Shown here piece after piece: positions 1-8,840 of a stretch of 64,000 bases of DNA. Within the stretch, counting starts at the first letter, position 1. Each line of letters opens with the position of its first letter. The notes beneath the pieces were generated by a model that did no database searches, had not been told where the DNA came from, and worked only from the letters and a program-made list of their open reading frames with translations. Origin of the DNA: Anthoceros angustus (taxonomy: Eukaryota; Streptophyta; Anthocerotopsida; Anthocerotales; Anthocerotaceae); assembly GCA_010909165.1 (NCBI GenBank), contig VJWM01000134.1, forward strand, positions 124,001 through 188,000, read 5' to 3'. Both the position numbers and the translations under genes were made by a program.

Positions 1-119
1 GCAGGCAGACAGAAGGAAAGAATTGTGTCGGCTTCCTCATGCAAACCAGATGCAGGAAACGCTGCAACGCACAAACATCCAGCTTGGCCAGCTGAAACCG
101 TACAACCTGGTGCCAAGAA

Positions 120-255
120 TCCGGGGCCACAACACTACGGTGGTTAAGATTCTGGAAACAGGAAATCACAACACTACGGTTGTGCTGAGAGTTCAGCAAT
201 CCTAAGTTCACAACACTACAGTAGTTAAGATTCTACGGTAGTCAAAATTCTGCAT
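120..255. repeat. Short degenerate repeat cluster, CAACACTACGGT type
   Basis: The motif CACAACACTACGGT, usually followed by GGTTAAGATTCT or GTAGTTAAGATTCT, occurs three to four times. It lies just beyond the 3' end of the symporter gene. The second segment copy repeats it at 18,885-19,015. No function is evident. Confidence 0.7.
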
Positions 256-323
256 GGGCAGGCGAGTGACCAGATGGAACCACAAGTCCTGTTCCTTTGT
301 GATGGGGCTTCCTGAATTTCACC

Positions 324-2423
324 TCAGGCTGGCTGGAACGGGCGAGGACTTATTATTATTATGGACTCCTCCTTGAAAATGGCTGTTCTCTCAGCAAATC
401 CTGTGAGTTCCTTGTCAGAGACGCCGGCTCGTCTGTCAAGGAGCTCTGCCTCTGCCTTCGCAAGAGCTCTGGGCTGCAAGGATCCCTACACATTTGCGTG
501 TGGGGACCTCAATTGCTGCTGCAACCAGCAGTCCTAAACTAGAGGCTACTAGGACGATAATAAAAGGTGGCCAGTCATACTGGTCGAAGAATACCTGTGG
601 CAGGAAGGGCAAGCATCACAAGTTGGGACACGGACTTGTTGGTGAAAGTATGGGAGTAGAGCTTGCAGAGATACCAGATGCAAGGATTTGGACACGCTAG
701 TGTGCCATCCGTTGCTGCGGATGGCTGCATACACAATCACAGATATGAGTCCAGACAAGCAACCGCTAAGGGTTGACATGGGTGTCACTATGCGCTCAGC
801 CCAGTAGCCGGTGAACAGCCCTGACATTATGGGGAGTGCGGATGTGGTTGTCACGATGTTGCTCATGAGGAACAGGCTGTTGATATTGTAGCCCTGGGCA
901 AAGGGTGTACACGATAGGAGTCAGTGTTTGTCATCACTTCACCAACAGATCCAACAAGCAATGGCATGGTTTGCCTACCCTGCGTGATACCACGAGGCAT
1001 GGAACCGTTACAACAACCATCAACAGACGGCTCCACATAACGGACTGGTTTCGCAGAAACACGTCCGCAATGCAGTTGTGAGAGCATTTTGTAGAGAATC
1101 TCCAGCTGAGTCGCTCGTATAGTGACCCATACCATACCATCTGCAAGTGGACCACAAATAAGCTGGGGTTGTGCAATGCACACAAACAAACATGTATATG
1201 TTGAGACTACAGACACCAGGTAATGGCGACAGGGACAGTGCCACACCTGGACTCCATCGCTGTTCGTAAGCAACGTGAAGAAAATGGTGTTGCCGCACTC
1301 ATCTGGTCCAGAAGGCACAAACTTCCCAGACCAGGCTGCGATGTACCCACCGAATCCAAAAGGAAGCACACAAGAATCACCTAGTACACGGAGCATGAGC
1401 CTTTTAAGTGTTCCTGCTTAACCACATTGCCTTTTTCAACCCCAACATCAGATTAACATACAAGAGGACATTCATTACCTGGCAAGCTCCCAGAAAGCAC
1501 CCTGCTTCAACTTTCGGTCGCTGACAGATGCCATATCGCCTCACTGAACGACGAGGCGGATATCAGGAGATCGGCATAGTGGCAATCGAGGCATACCCTG
1601 CACAGTCAGCACGATATGATGGATTATACAGTCTTCCCTGCCGAGAAAGCAAGCCTTGCTGGCAAGCACACAGAGATTGTGTCCACAAATCGCTTCGCTG
1701 AAGAGCAGTTCCGGAGTCAGCGTCCTCCAGCATGTTCAGAATTGGATCCTACAACTAGTTCCAAGTGCACCAGACACCGCTATCGTACCTTCCTGACGAA
1801 GTCTGTGAAAGACATGACGTTCGGCAGCCTCCTGGTGATGTGGGCGCCAAAGAAACCCTGCAACAGAATGGGCAGGCCACAACCCACGGCGTAGCACACA
1901 AGCCCCACAATCCCTGCCTCACAGTTGAGCCATGAGTTCATGCTGATCATAGCAGAGATGAGCAGGCTTTCCTAGCCCCAGCACACCGCCACATCCAACC
2001 ACTCACTCACCATATGCGTAAGCGTAGGATGGGAGGGAGAAAATTGCCCATGGCCCCATCGCTGCAGCGTAGAAAGAGCCGGCAATCCTGAAAGCTCCAG
2101 CTGTTCCCCGTGCTGTCAAGAAGAATTCAGTGGTGTCCTTGCCCTGCATCCACCAGCCCAAGCGGGACCCTGGTCAGTCACACAGCCAGCCCTTCATGAC
2201 CTTGCTGGAACCAGACCCGGGCCCGAAACCCACCTCCATCACCTTCCGCTCCTGCCTGATGATAGCAAACACGAGCAAACACCCCGAAGCCCGTTACGGC
2301 CACAGAGCACAATACGTAGCTCCACAGAGCAAGCGCGGAAGCCATGGCCACCCCAGCAAGCGCCTGGCTTGCTGGGACCTCCTGCCATGCTCAGGAAAAC
2401 GAGAGAGGCAGCTCTTCGTCCAT
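324..2423 (-). pseudogene. Sodium:solute symporter family transporter, copy 1 (broken)
   Basis: This is a membrane symporter of the sodium:solute symporter (SSS) family, distantly DUR3-like, expected to move a small solute into the cell with Na+ or H+. The substrate cannot be told. I read seven exons from the ATG at 2,423: 2,423-2,201, 2,143-2,011, about 1,913-1,479, 1,400-1,217, 1,140-991, 893-675 and 594 to about 324. Introns are 57-97 nt with GT-AG ends. Recognisable segments are TTEFFLTARGTAGAFRIAG and AMGPWAIFSLPSYAYAYG (exon 2), QGFFGAHITRRLPNVMSFTDF (first part, exon 3), FGFGGYIAAWSG (exon 4), FLRNQSVMW (exon 5) and SLFLMSNIVTTTSALPIMSG (exon 6). Total coding length is about 1.6 kb (near 538 aa), normal for the family. 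Codon 11 is TGA at 2,391-2,393 where copy 2 has CGA. Exon 7 is frameshifted and stops at 436-438. Frameshifts in exons 3 and 5 occur in both copies. Exons 3-5 are the least certain part of the model. Confidence 0.7.
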
Positions 2424-4631
2424 TCCCGCCAGTTCGTATGCGTCAATTCCGATTGAAGTTAGCCCTCGCCGCCAAAATCTTGCGCTACGTTGGGGACGTG
2501 CAAAGTGGGTAGATTCACGGTTGCTGGGTCTCTGAACCTTCCAATGCACCTCTTTGACTTGCTACGTAGCTGTCAGCAACTGCTGAATGCGCAATCCCTG
2601 CCCTCTCGCTGCTGGCTTTGGTTTTGTGTTTCCTCCTGCCTGCCCTCAGACTCTAACACCCCTCCATCCTCTCCCCAGGCCCACCATTGTCTCTCCCACA
2701 CACCTGCCCTAACGTCCTCAGCTCGATTCACAAGGACTGGCCCTGGCTTCCCTATCTCACTCCGCGGGCTGTTCCAATGCTCAGCTTCAGGCAAGTCTTC
2801 AAGCTCCAACGTAACATAGGTGTGTTAGCTGTGTAGTACCAGGTATGCTCGCGTTTTGCTCTCAGCTCCCTTCACTCGATCATTGACAATCACTCAAACC
2901 AATGAGACAATCACTCAAATCGATGACAATCACCCAAACAAGAATCGCACAATCTCAACAGGGGCTGCCCTGTTTTATGCGACTTCTGCTTCTCCGATCC
3001 CTGCTTGCATGCCATGCCCGCAGAAAGAGGCGTCACAACAGGCTCGATCCGACTAGCATCTGTCAAACAAGGGCTGCCTAACCCCTGCATTGGCAGCTGC
3101 GGCACCAAGGCATTTGTGATACGAATGCCATCACGGATTACGCACCACTGTTTGGTCCCACCCACACCGTCCTCACATTCGACACAACACGTCCTCACTA
3201 GACTCCTCCTAAAATCAGGAGTGAACATATATCATTTCCAACGCAATTCGGGAAGGACGCTCCCCAAAGTTCAACCCAATTTTGCCAAGAAATCGCAGTA
3301 GCTAATCTCGTCGGAGCACATGGCCGGCTAAATCTCAGTTCCCGAGGCCGGGCGGGATGCACCAACAAGCAGCCACTTCAGCTCCCTGCTCGTTGTGAAG
3401 AAAACTTCCTTGGGAGGCCCAGATTCATTCTCCTTCAGTGATCGGCTACTGTGTCACACCTCCAAATCTCGGCCATGCATATGGGACCACCTGGCACCAC
3501 AAAACCTGATCCAGGCTACGGTTGAATCTACCTCCCGAGCACGTCTAGGACAGATGTTTCCTGGACATGTTGGCCATGTTACTTCACACAGAGGAAGGAC
3601 GCGCTCTCGACTCAAGCTTTCCCCAGCTGTTGCTCACCGAGAGCTTTGTCAAATCGTCCTAGATACAGTTTCAGAGCTAATCTTGGGAAATCGGTCATTG
3701 CTATCTGCCATTATTTCCACACTTGTAACTGCTACAGATGATGGCACACAATGACAGGGTGTCTCCACATCTATTTCCTATTCTACAGACTCTACACTCT
3801 ACCCTGCAGGCCACTGGACAGATGTTCCAGTTAGTTTGTCAGATCAATTCCTCACCAACCACAGTGGAGTTGGATTACCCTCAGCATTTCATGATATGCT
3901 GCCATTCTTGATCCTGATGTAGTCTTCGGGCCGGAATCAACAGCAAGAATTTGAGCGCTAGCGTTTCCTACTGAATGATGAGTGCTAGGATCGTAGAAAG
4001 CGCACGAGGGTATGAGCCAACCTTTGGAATAAGAGCTCCATCAGAGGTCAACCCCGTTGACTTAGACTCTTCAAAACTCACTTTGTGACCTCTGACATTC
4101 ACATACAGTACGAAGGACGAGCTCTCGACTCCATCTTTCCCGATACATGCTCAGCTGCAGTCAATCTCTCAACGAACGCTTTGCCGATTCGTTTTCAATT
4201 TCAGAGCTCACAGACCATGGCCAGGAAATCAATCATTCCAACTTGCCACTGTTCGCGCACTTGTAACTGCTACAGAAATTGGCACACGGATGACCGTGTG
4301 TCTCAAAATTCATCTCCTTAGTCATGATACACACTGCAGGCCCCTGGACAGTGGATGCCACAACTTGCTGCTGCTGCCGCCAGCCAATGTTCACAACAGG
4401 TGAACTCGTTCGCGGGATCTTCTTCAAATCCTTTGAGTAGCGAGCAGCGGCCCATGGCCATGGCAATGGAGAAGAAGCAATGCAATGTACAAGAATTCAA
4501 GAGTTCTGCGACATGGTATGAAAAGCCAGCACCTTACATAGTGGCCACTAGCCACACTGGTGACAACCAGTGTCACCTATTGCATACTTGCCTTCTCATC
4601 CTCCTAACATTGAGCAGCAGAAATCGATCCA
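2424..4631. other. Intergenic: symporter 5' flank and TLP 3' flank
   Basis: No gene is recognised. At 2,884-2,945 there are three short imperfect CAATCACTCAAA / CAATCACCCAAA repeats. The segments 3,585-3,840 and about 4,085-4,370 are an imperfect direct duplication; shared landmarks are a GGACG-CTCTCGACT stretch, CTTGTAACTGCTACAGA and CTGCAGGCC. On the minus strand both resemble the 3' flank of TLP-D at 17,570-17,640 (TGTGAACATTGGCTGG; GTGTGCCATCATCTGTAGCA). The stretch is therefore best read as duplicated TLP 3' untranslated or flanking DNA. Confidence 0.6.
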
Positions 4632-5206
4632 TCAAGGACAGAAGATGACATTGTAGTTGGTGCCGTGGGGGCAAGTGAAGGTGGAGGTGGCGTCGTCGAA
4701 GTTGTAGCTGTAGGAGGAGGGGCAGGCGGCCTTGAACAGGCGGGTGCCGTCCGAGGGGCCTCGGCCGGCGGTGCCGTCGGTATTGATGCAGGAGAGCGCG
4801 CCGGAGGGGCAGGCTCAGCAGCTGGTTGTTGGCGCCGCAGAAGGAGGGATGTCGGGGATGGAGCAGGAAGGTGCGCCGCAGCCGCTGGCGACGGGCTGGA
4901 TCTTGAGGCCGATGGTGTAGGCGTTCACGTTGCTCACGTCGTAGAAGTCGGTGGGGCTTGCCAGGTTGAATTCAGCCAAATCGGCCAGGTTCTTGTCGTT
5001 GGCGGCGGCAGGGTTTCCTCCGGGCGCCACGCACTGCCCTCGCACCGACGCCCATATGCTCGCGGACGGCCAGCTGCAAGCGGACCCGAAGTCCAGGGTC
5101 TGCGACTGGCCCGCAGCCAGCTGGAACTGCGCGACAGGGTCGGCCCTGGATTGCACGCAGCTGGTGATGGAGTAGGGGCACTGGTTCTGTATCTGCACGT
5201 AGCACC
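4632..5206 (-). pseudogene. Thaumatin-like protein exon 2, copy TLP-A (no exon 1)
   Basis: This is a PR-5/thaumatin family protein: secreted, cysteine-rich, usually extracellular and defence-related. Exon 2 starts after the acceptor GAAAGCGCAG with GGTGCTACGTG and runs 575 nt to TGA at 4,634-4,632. Visible landmarks are [13 protein letters not shown] at the N-terminus, [42 protein letters not shown] and the family C-terminus [20 protein letters not shown]. After CSIPDIPP the frame slips by -1, so the FCGANNQLL stretch is out of frame, and is restored by +1 in a C-run. The direct reading therefore meets TGA right after AAPTTSC. There is no exon 1: this copy arose by tandem duplication of exon 2 plus intron from TLP-B. 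Family call is firm; function is lost unless the indels are sequencing errors. Confidence 0.85.
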
Positions 5207-6202
5207 CTGCGCTTTCATCCACCATTCCACACATTCAAACAAACAAACATGTTAAGAACGTTTGAGGGCACAAGTTCTAGTTAATCCTCTAGACCTCAAA
5301 ATGACAATGAATAATGTAATATATGCTTCATCAATCTGCACAAAGCAAGTAGATGACTGCATATAACTCAACATGAGAATGAATAATGTAATACATGCTT
5401 CATCAATCTGCAAAGCAAGTAGATGACATTGTAGTTGGTGCCGTGGGGGCAAGTGAAGGTGGAGGTGGCGTCGTCGAAGTTGTAGCTGTAGGAGGAGGGG
5501 CAGGCGGCCTTGAACAGGCGGGTGCCGTCCGAGGGGCCTCGGCCGGCGGTGCCGTCGGTATTGATGCAGGAGAGCGCGCCGGAGGCAGGCTCAGCAGCTG
5601 GTTGTTGGCGCCGCAGAAGGAGGGATGTCGGGGATGGAGCAGGAAGGTGCGCCGCAGCCGCTGGCGACGGGCTGGATCTTGAGGCCGATGGTGTAGGCGT
5701 TCACGTTGCTCACGTCGTAGAAGTCGGTGGGGCTTGCCAGGTTGAATTCAGCCAAATCGGCCAGGTTCTTGTCGTTGGCGGCGGCAGGGTTTCCTCCGGC
5801 CACGCACTGCCCTCGCACCGACGCCCATATGCTCGCGGACGGCCAGCTGCAAGCGGACCCGAAGTCCAGGGTCTGCGACTGGCCCGCAGCCAGCTGGAAC
5901 TGCGCGACAGGGTCGGCCCTGGATTGCACGCAGCTGGTGATGGAGTAGGGGCACTGGTTCTGTATCTGCACGTAGCACCCTGCGCTTTCATCCACCATTC
6001 CACACATTCAAACAAACAAACATGTTAAGAACGTTTGAGGGCACAAGTTCTAGTTAATCCTCTAGACCTCAAAATGACAATGAATAATGTAATATATGCT
6101 TCATCAATCTGCACAAAGCAAGTAGATGACTGCATATAACTCAACATGAGAATGAATAATGTAATACATGCTTCATCAATCTGCACAAAGCAAGTAGATG
6201 AC
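4643..6202. repeat. Tandem duplication of TLP exon 2 plus partial intron (two ~778-bp units)
   Basis: Units run 4,643-5,420 and 5,421-6,195. The sequence AGATGAC stands at 4,643, 5,421 and 6,196, and also inside the intron repeats at 5,351 and 6,124, so the junction sits on a 7-bp microhomology. Between units there is a 2-nt loss (GAGGGGCAGG against GAGGCAGG) and a 3-nt loss in the CVAPGGN region. A roughly 70-bp sub-repeat (AATGAATAATGTAAT...CATCAATCTGCA) lies in the intron part of each unit. Confidence 0.9.
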
Positions 6203-6293
6203 TGCATATAAGCTGCGAGATGCACCTTGCAGCGGTCATCAGCAGCTAGTTGCCACCGACCAGAGAACCCCACAGATTGGATCCGCTGGCCAT
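5421..6293 (-). pseudogene. Thaumatin-like protein gene, copy TLP-B
   Basis: This is a two-exon thaumatin-like gene on the minus strand. Exon 1 (6,293-6,226) begins in the context CTACAAGATGGCC and should encode the signal peptide. It now reads MASGSNLWGSLVGGN and then TAG, so the hydrophobic core is broken. The donor is CAAG|GTGCAT, the intron is 246 nt, and exon 2 starts at 5,979. Exon 2 matches TLP-A throughout, but its last codons and stop are missing because the duplication junction at AGATGAC replaces them. It also lacks 2 nt in the AGGGGCAGG run and 3 nt near CVAPGGN. It belongs to the same family as TLP-D and is non-functional as read. Its promoter differs from those of TLP-C and TLP-D. 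Confidence 0.8.
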
Positions 6294-6900
6294 CTTGTAG
6301 TAGAATCGTGCGTACGTGGAAGCATGTGCATGTGTGGGACATCAATAAATTAAGAGTTGTGTAAATATCATGTTCAAGTACAATAGATAAACCTAAAACA
6401 CTAACCTATAGAAAAATGATGACGTTGAGATGATACTTGAACTTCTTTTAGTATACTCACACATATATAGGCAAAGTAAGAACACGTGGGTTCGACATAT
6501 TTTGCTCTCTCTCGATGATGGCTCTAAAAGTTTCTTTTAATGTGTTTAATGTAATTGAAGGGACAGAGCTCTTGATGAATCCCTTAAGAGTCTACAAGGT
6601 TAGTTGAACTATAACATTATTCACAACAAGGCCATTATTACCGATTAATGCTACTACATACATGAAGACAGCTCTTGCAAATGAAGTACTCTTGGCGCAA
6701 ATTGTGAAATTTATCGGTGTTCGGTAAGCATAAATTATAGGCTATCACCCCAATTGAACCGGCAATTGCGGTGTCACTCCAGCAGAACTAACAATTGGAT
6801 TGTTGATCAATCCAACTACGGATTGTTGATCAATCCAACTTTAGATTGTTGATCAATCCAGGCGATAGATGAGCGGATAGATTCAATTAGCCACAACTCA
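6294..6900 (-). promoter_or_regulatory. TLP-B upstream region with TATA-like box
   Basis: On the minus strand a CCTATATATGTG box (about 6,460-6,472) lies about 175 nt upstream of the TLP-B ATG, close to the roughly 170-nt TATA-to-ATG spacing of TLP-D. About 550 bp of this flank (from about 6,344) is repeated at 14,755-15,240 without a gene attached. The distal end holds the repeat listed at 6,797-6,860. Promoter activity is inferred from position only. Confidence 0.5.
6797..6860. repeat. Three tandem copies of a ~23-bp palindrome-bearing repeat
   Basis: GGATTGTTGATCAATCCAAC occurs three times in a row with minor changes. Each unit contains the near-perfect inverted repeat GATTGTTGATCAATC around TTGATCAA. 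The homologous flank at about 15,120-15,200 has a different, degenerate set (CAATTGTGGACTATCACTCC). Confidence 0.8.
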
Positions 6901-7224
6901 TGTACACAAAACTCCTTCTTCATGAAAGCTTCAGACGTGTGCAGAAAGGCGACAAAATGCCCCAACACTTGTAATGAAAACAAAAACCATGTGAGATTCC
7001 TATAAAGCTCGGTTGAGTCCTATCATGCGTTGTAGTAGTCTTTTCGGCACATAATTTAGGTTGTCACCATGTCACGGAACCGCCCTATAACACCATAGTG
7101 CCCTCCAACACTCCGGGCAAATTAAGCAAGCACATGCTATATAACATAGTCCGATCCTGCATATAGAACCTTCCCAAACATCTCACAATCACATTCATCG
7201 GACGATTATGCAGGGCGTGGTTAC
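6901..7224. other. No gene seen (AT-rich spacer)
   Basis: AT-rich spacer between the TLP-B flank and the TLP-C remnant. I see no conserved reading frame, RNA gene or clear repeat. Confidence 0.5.
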
Positions 7225-7510
7225 GTATCTACACGTAGCACCACGCACTTTCGTCCACCATCCCACACAAACAACCAAACAAACATAGAAATAAACAAAG
7301 CGAGTTAGAGCGTTTGCGCTGATTTAGTCAATCCTCTAGAGTTCGGGATCGATTCAATAATGTATGCTTCATCAATCTGCGAGAAGCAAGTAGTCGATGT
7401 AATGCAGTCGGTGGCTTAGATAATTGCGAGATGCACCTTGCAGTGTGGCCATCAGTGCCACGAGCGCTAATACAAGAACCCACTGCGTTGGAACTAGATC
7501 CACTAGCCAT
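7225..7510 (-). pseudogene. Thaumatin-like protein remnant TLP-C (exon 1, intron, stub of exon 2)
   Basis: Exon 1 (7,510-7,437) begins MASGSSSN and ends at the donor CAAG|GTGCATCTCG. One extra nucleotide in GCAGTGGG breaks the frame; past it the run WVLVLALVALMATLQ is a typical signal-peptide core, matching [18 protein letters not shown] of TLP-D. The intron contains CCAAACAAACATAG, as in TLP-E. Exon 2 survives only as about 18 nt (GGTGCTACGTGTAG), and its acceptor AG is lost (GCGT instead of GCAG). The exon-2 stub shares the TAG stop with TLP-E, so C and E belong to one subfamily. Confidence 0.75.
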
Positions 7511-7639
7511 CTCATGAGAATCGAAGAAATGCTGGGAGTATGTGCCTCCTAGGAGTCGAGCATGTCTTTGTGGTGATCGGAAAATCGTAGCTAGTGCGGT
7601 GGAGATGAGAGCAAAAGTTTGAAGACGGTGAGCCATCAT

Positions 7640-7665
7640 TGCCTCTGCGAGCTTATATGGGCTGC
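7640..7665 (-). promoter_or_regulatory. TATA box of TLP-C, same promoter type as TLP-D
   Basis: On the minus strand CCATATAAGCTCGC is followed by CACCGTCTTC and GCTCTCATCTCCACCGCACT. This is the same order of blocks as upstream of TLP-D (ACATATAAGCTCGC, CACCGTCTTC, GCTCTCATCTCCACTGCACT). It lies about 145 nt from the exon-1 ATG. Confidence 0.6.
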
Positions 7666-7754
7666 GGTCAATGGGTGGTGGCGGCTAGATCTAGATGGGG
7701 AGGTGAGTAGGTATCCATGGCTTGCATCGATATCACCACTTCCTTCCAAGTTCG

Positions 7755-8187
7755 CCTCTTTCCTGGCGAGAGCCGCTTATGTGGCTCTCTTTCCCTCATT
7801 ATCCACATGTTCACGATCTCAGGAACCCGAGTCCCGAGGCCACTTGTCTGATAAGCCGAGGCCTTGTCTGCACCGATTGACCAGCGTCAAAGCAAAGGGA
7901 AAATAGTTTCATACACGTATGCAAATTGTACTTGTTATGCAAATGGTTAAAAAACCGATTTTCACTCTTTCCTGGCGAGCCGCTCATGTCGGCTCTCTTT
8001 CCATCTCATTATCCACATGTTCACGATCTACAGGAACCAGGTCCCAGAGGCCACTTGTGCTGAAGCCAAACTGAGGCCTTGTCTACCGATTGACCCTGTG
8101 CGTCCAAAGCAAAGGGAAAATAGTTTCATACAGGTATGCAAATTGTATTTGTTACGCAAATGGTTAAAAAAACCGATTTTCACTCTT
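7755..8187. repeat. ~215-bp tandem duplication
   Basis: Units 7,755-7,964 and 7,965-8,187 share CTCTTTCCTGGCGAG, TATCCACATGTTCACGATCT, CAAAGCAAAGGGAAAATAG and AAAAAACCGATTTTCACTC, with about 10% differences including small indels. No coding frame is conserved between units. Confidence 0.85.
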
Positions 8188-8840
8188 TTTCCTTGGAAAA
8201 TTTTAAATATTTGTAGTAGTTTCTCACAAGACACCTTATCTATATATAGCAATCTACTACAACAATTATTGCAAATGAGCTTCCGACAACTCTTATAATT
8301 CAGCTAACATGACAAGTCTACACTTTAGTAGCTCTTACAATGTTGATTACAACAACAATTTGAATGACAATCCAAGATACCGATAAGCGTCGTTTTTAAT
8401 AGTTTTGAGGCAACATATTACTATTATATTCAACCAATTGAGAGGCTTGTCAATGAGATGTTTATCCTCCAACGTTCTCTACATCAACTTCGCATGCTAT
8501 TGTTGTTTTTGTTGTGAACTTTGTCACTTAAAGGATTACAAATAGTGCCGTATAAACTACGGGTGGTCAATGTTGTTGTCGGTATCTGGAGGTCCAATGT
8601 TGAGCGGTGATTGTCATTTACAAAATTGTAGGAAATCTTGGACTAGGTTGAATACCAATTTCGGATGCCGTTGTGGGAGATTTGCTTTTTCGACTAGATT
8701 GCATTAAAATTTGAATGATCTATGATTAGTGCTAAAGTCGCATCCAAGATAATTGCTTCAAATACATCACCATGAAATTAATCACCTACACTACAAGAGA
8801 GGAAATGAAAAGGAAAGAACAATAAATCTAGTACCTCCTT
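8188..8840. other. No gene seen (AT-rich)
   Basis: AT-rich sequence with stops in all frames. It leads into the repeat array. Confidence 0.5.

Larger units (their letters stand above)
1..5194. repeat. Segmental duplication, copy 1 (left end cut by window)
   Basis: This block matches 18,763-23,954 in direct orientation almost base for base over about 5.19 kb. The differences are mostly 1-4-nt indels with few substitutions, so the duplication is recent. It carries the symporter gene and TLP exon 2. The match stops inside TLP exon 2, just after the ATCT at 5,191-5,194; beyond that the two copies have different intron sequence. The left border lies outside the window. Confidence 0.95.

Noticed and set aside
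863-1396. A single 177-codon minus gene
   Set aside because: It reads through two GT-AG introns of the symporter; exon-based reading gives the SSS motifs.
4665-5255. Long plus-strand frames (to 196 codons) rich in Gly and Ala opposite TLP-A, and the same opposite TLP-B and TLP-E
   Set aside because: They are antisense shadows of the GC-biased thaumatin exon; the minus strand carries the family motifs and splice sites.
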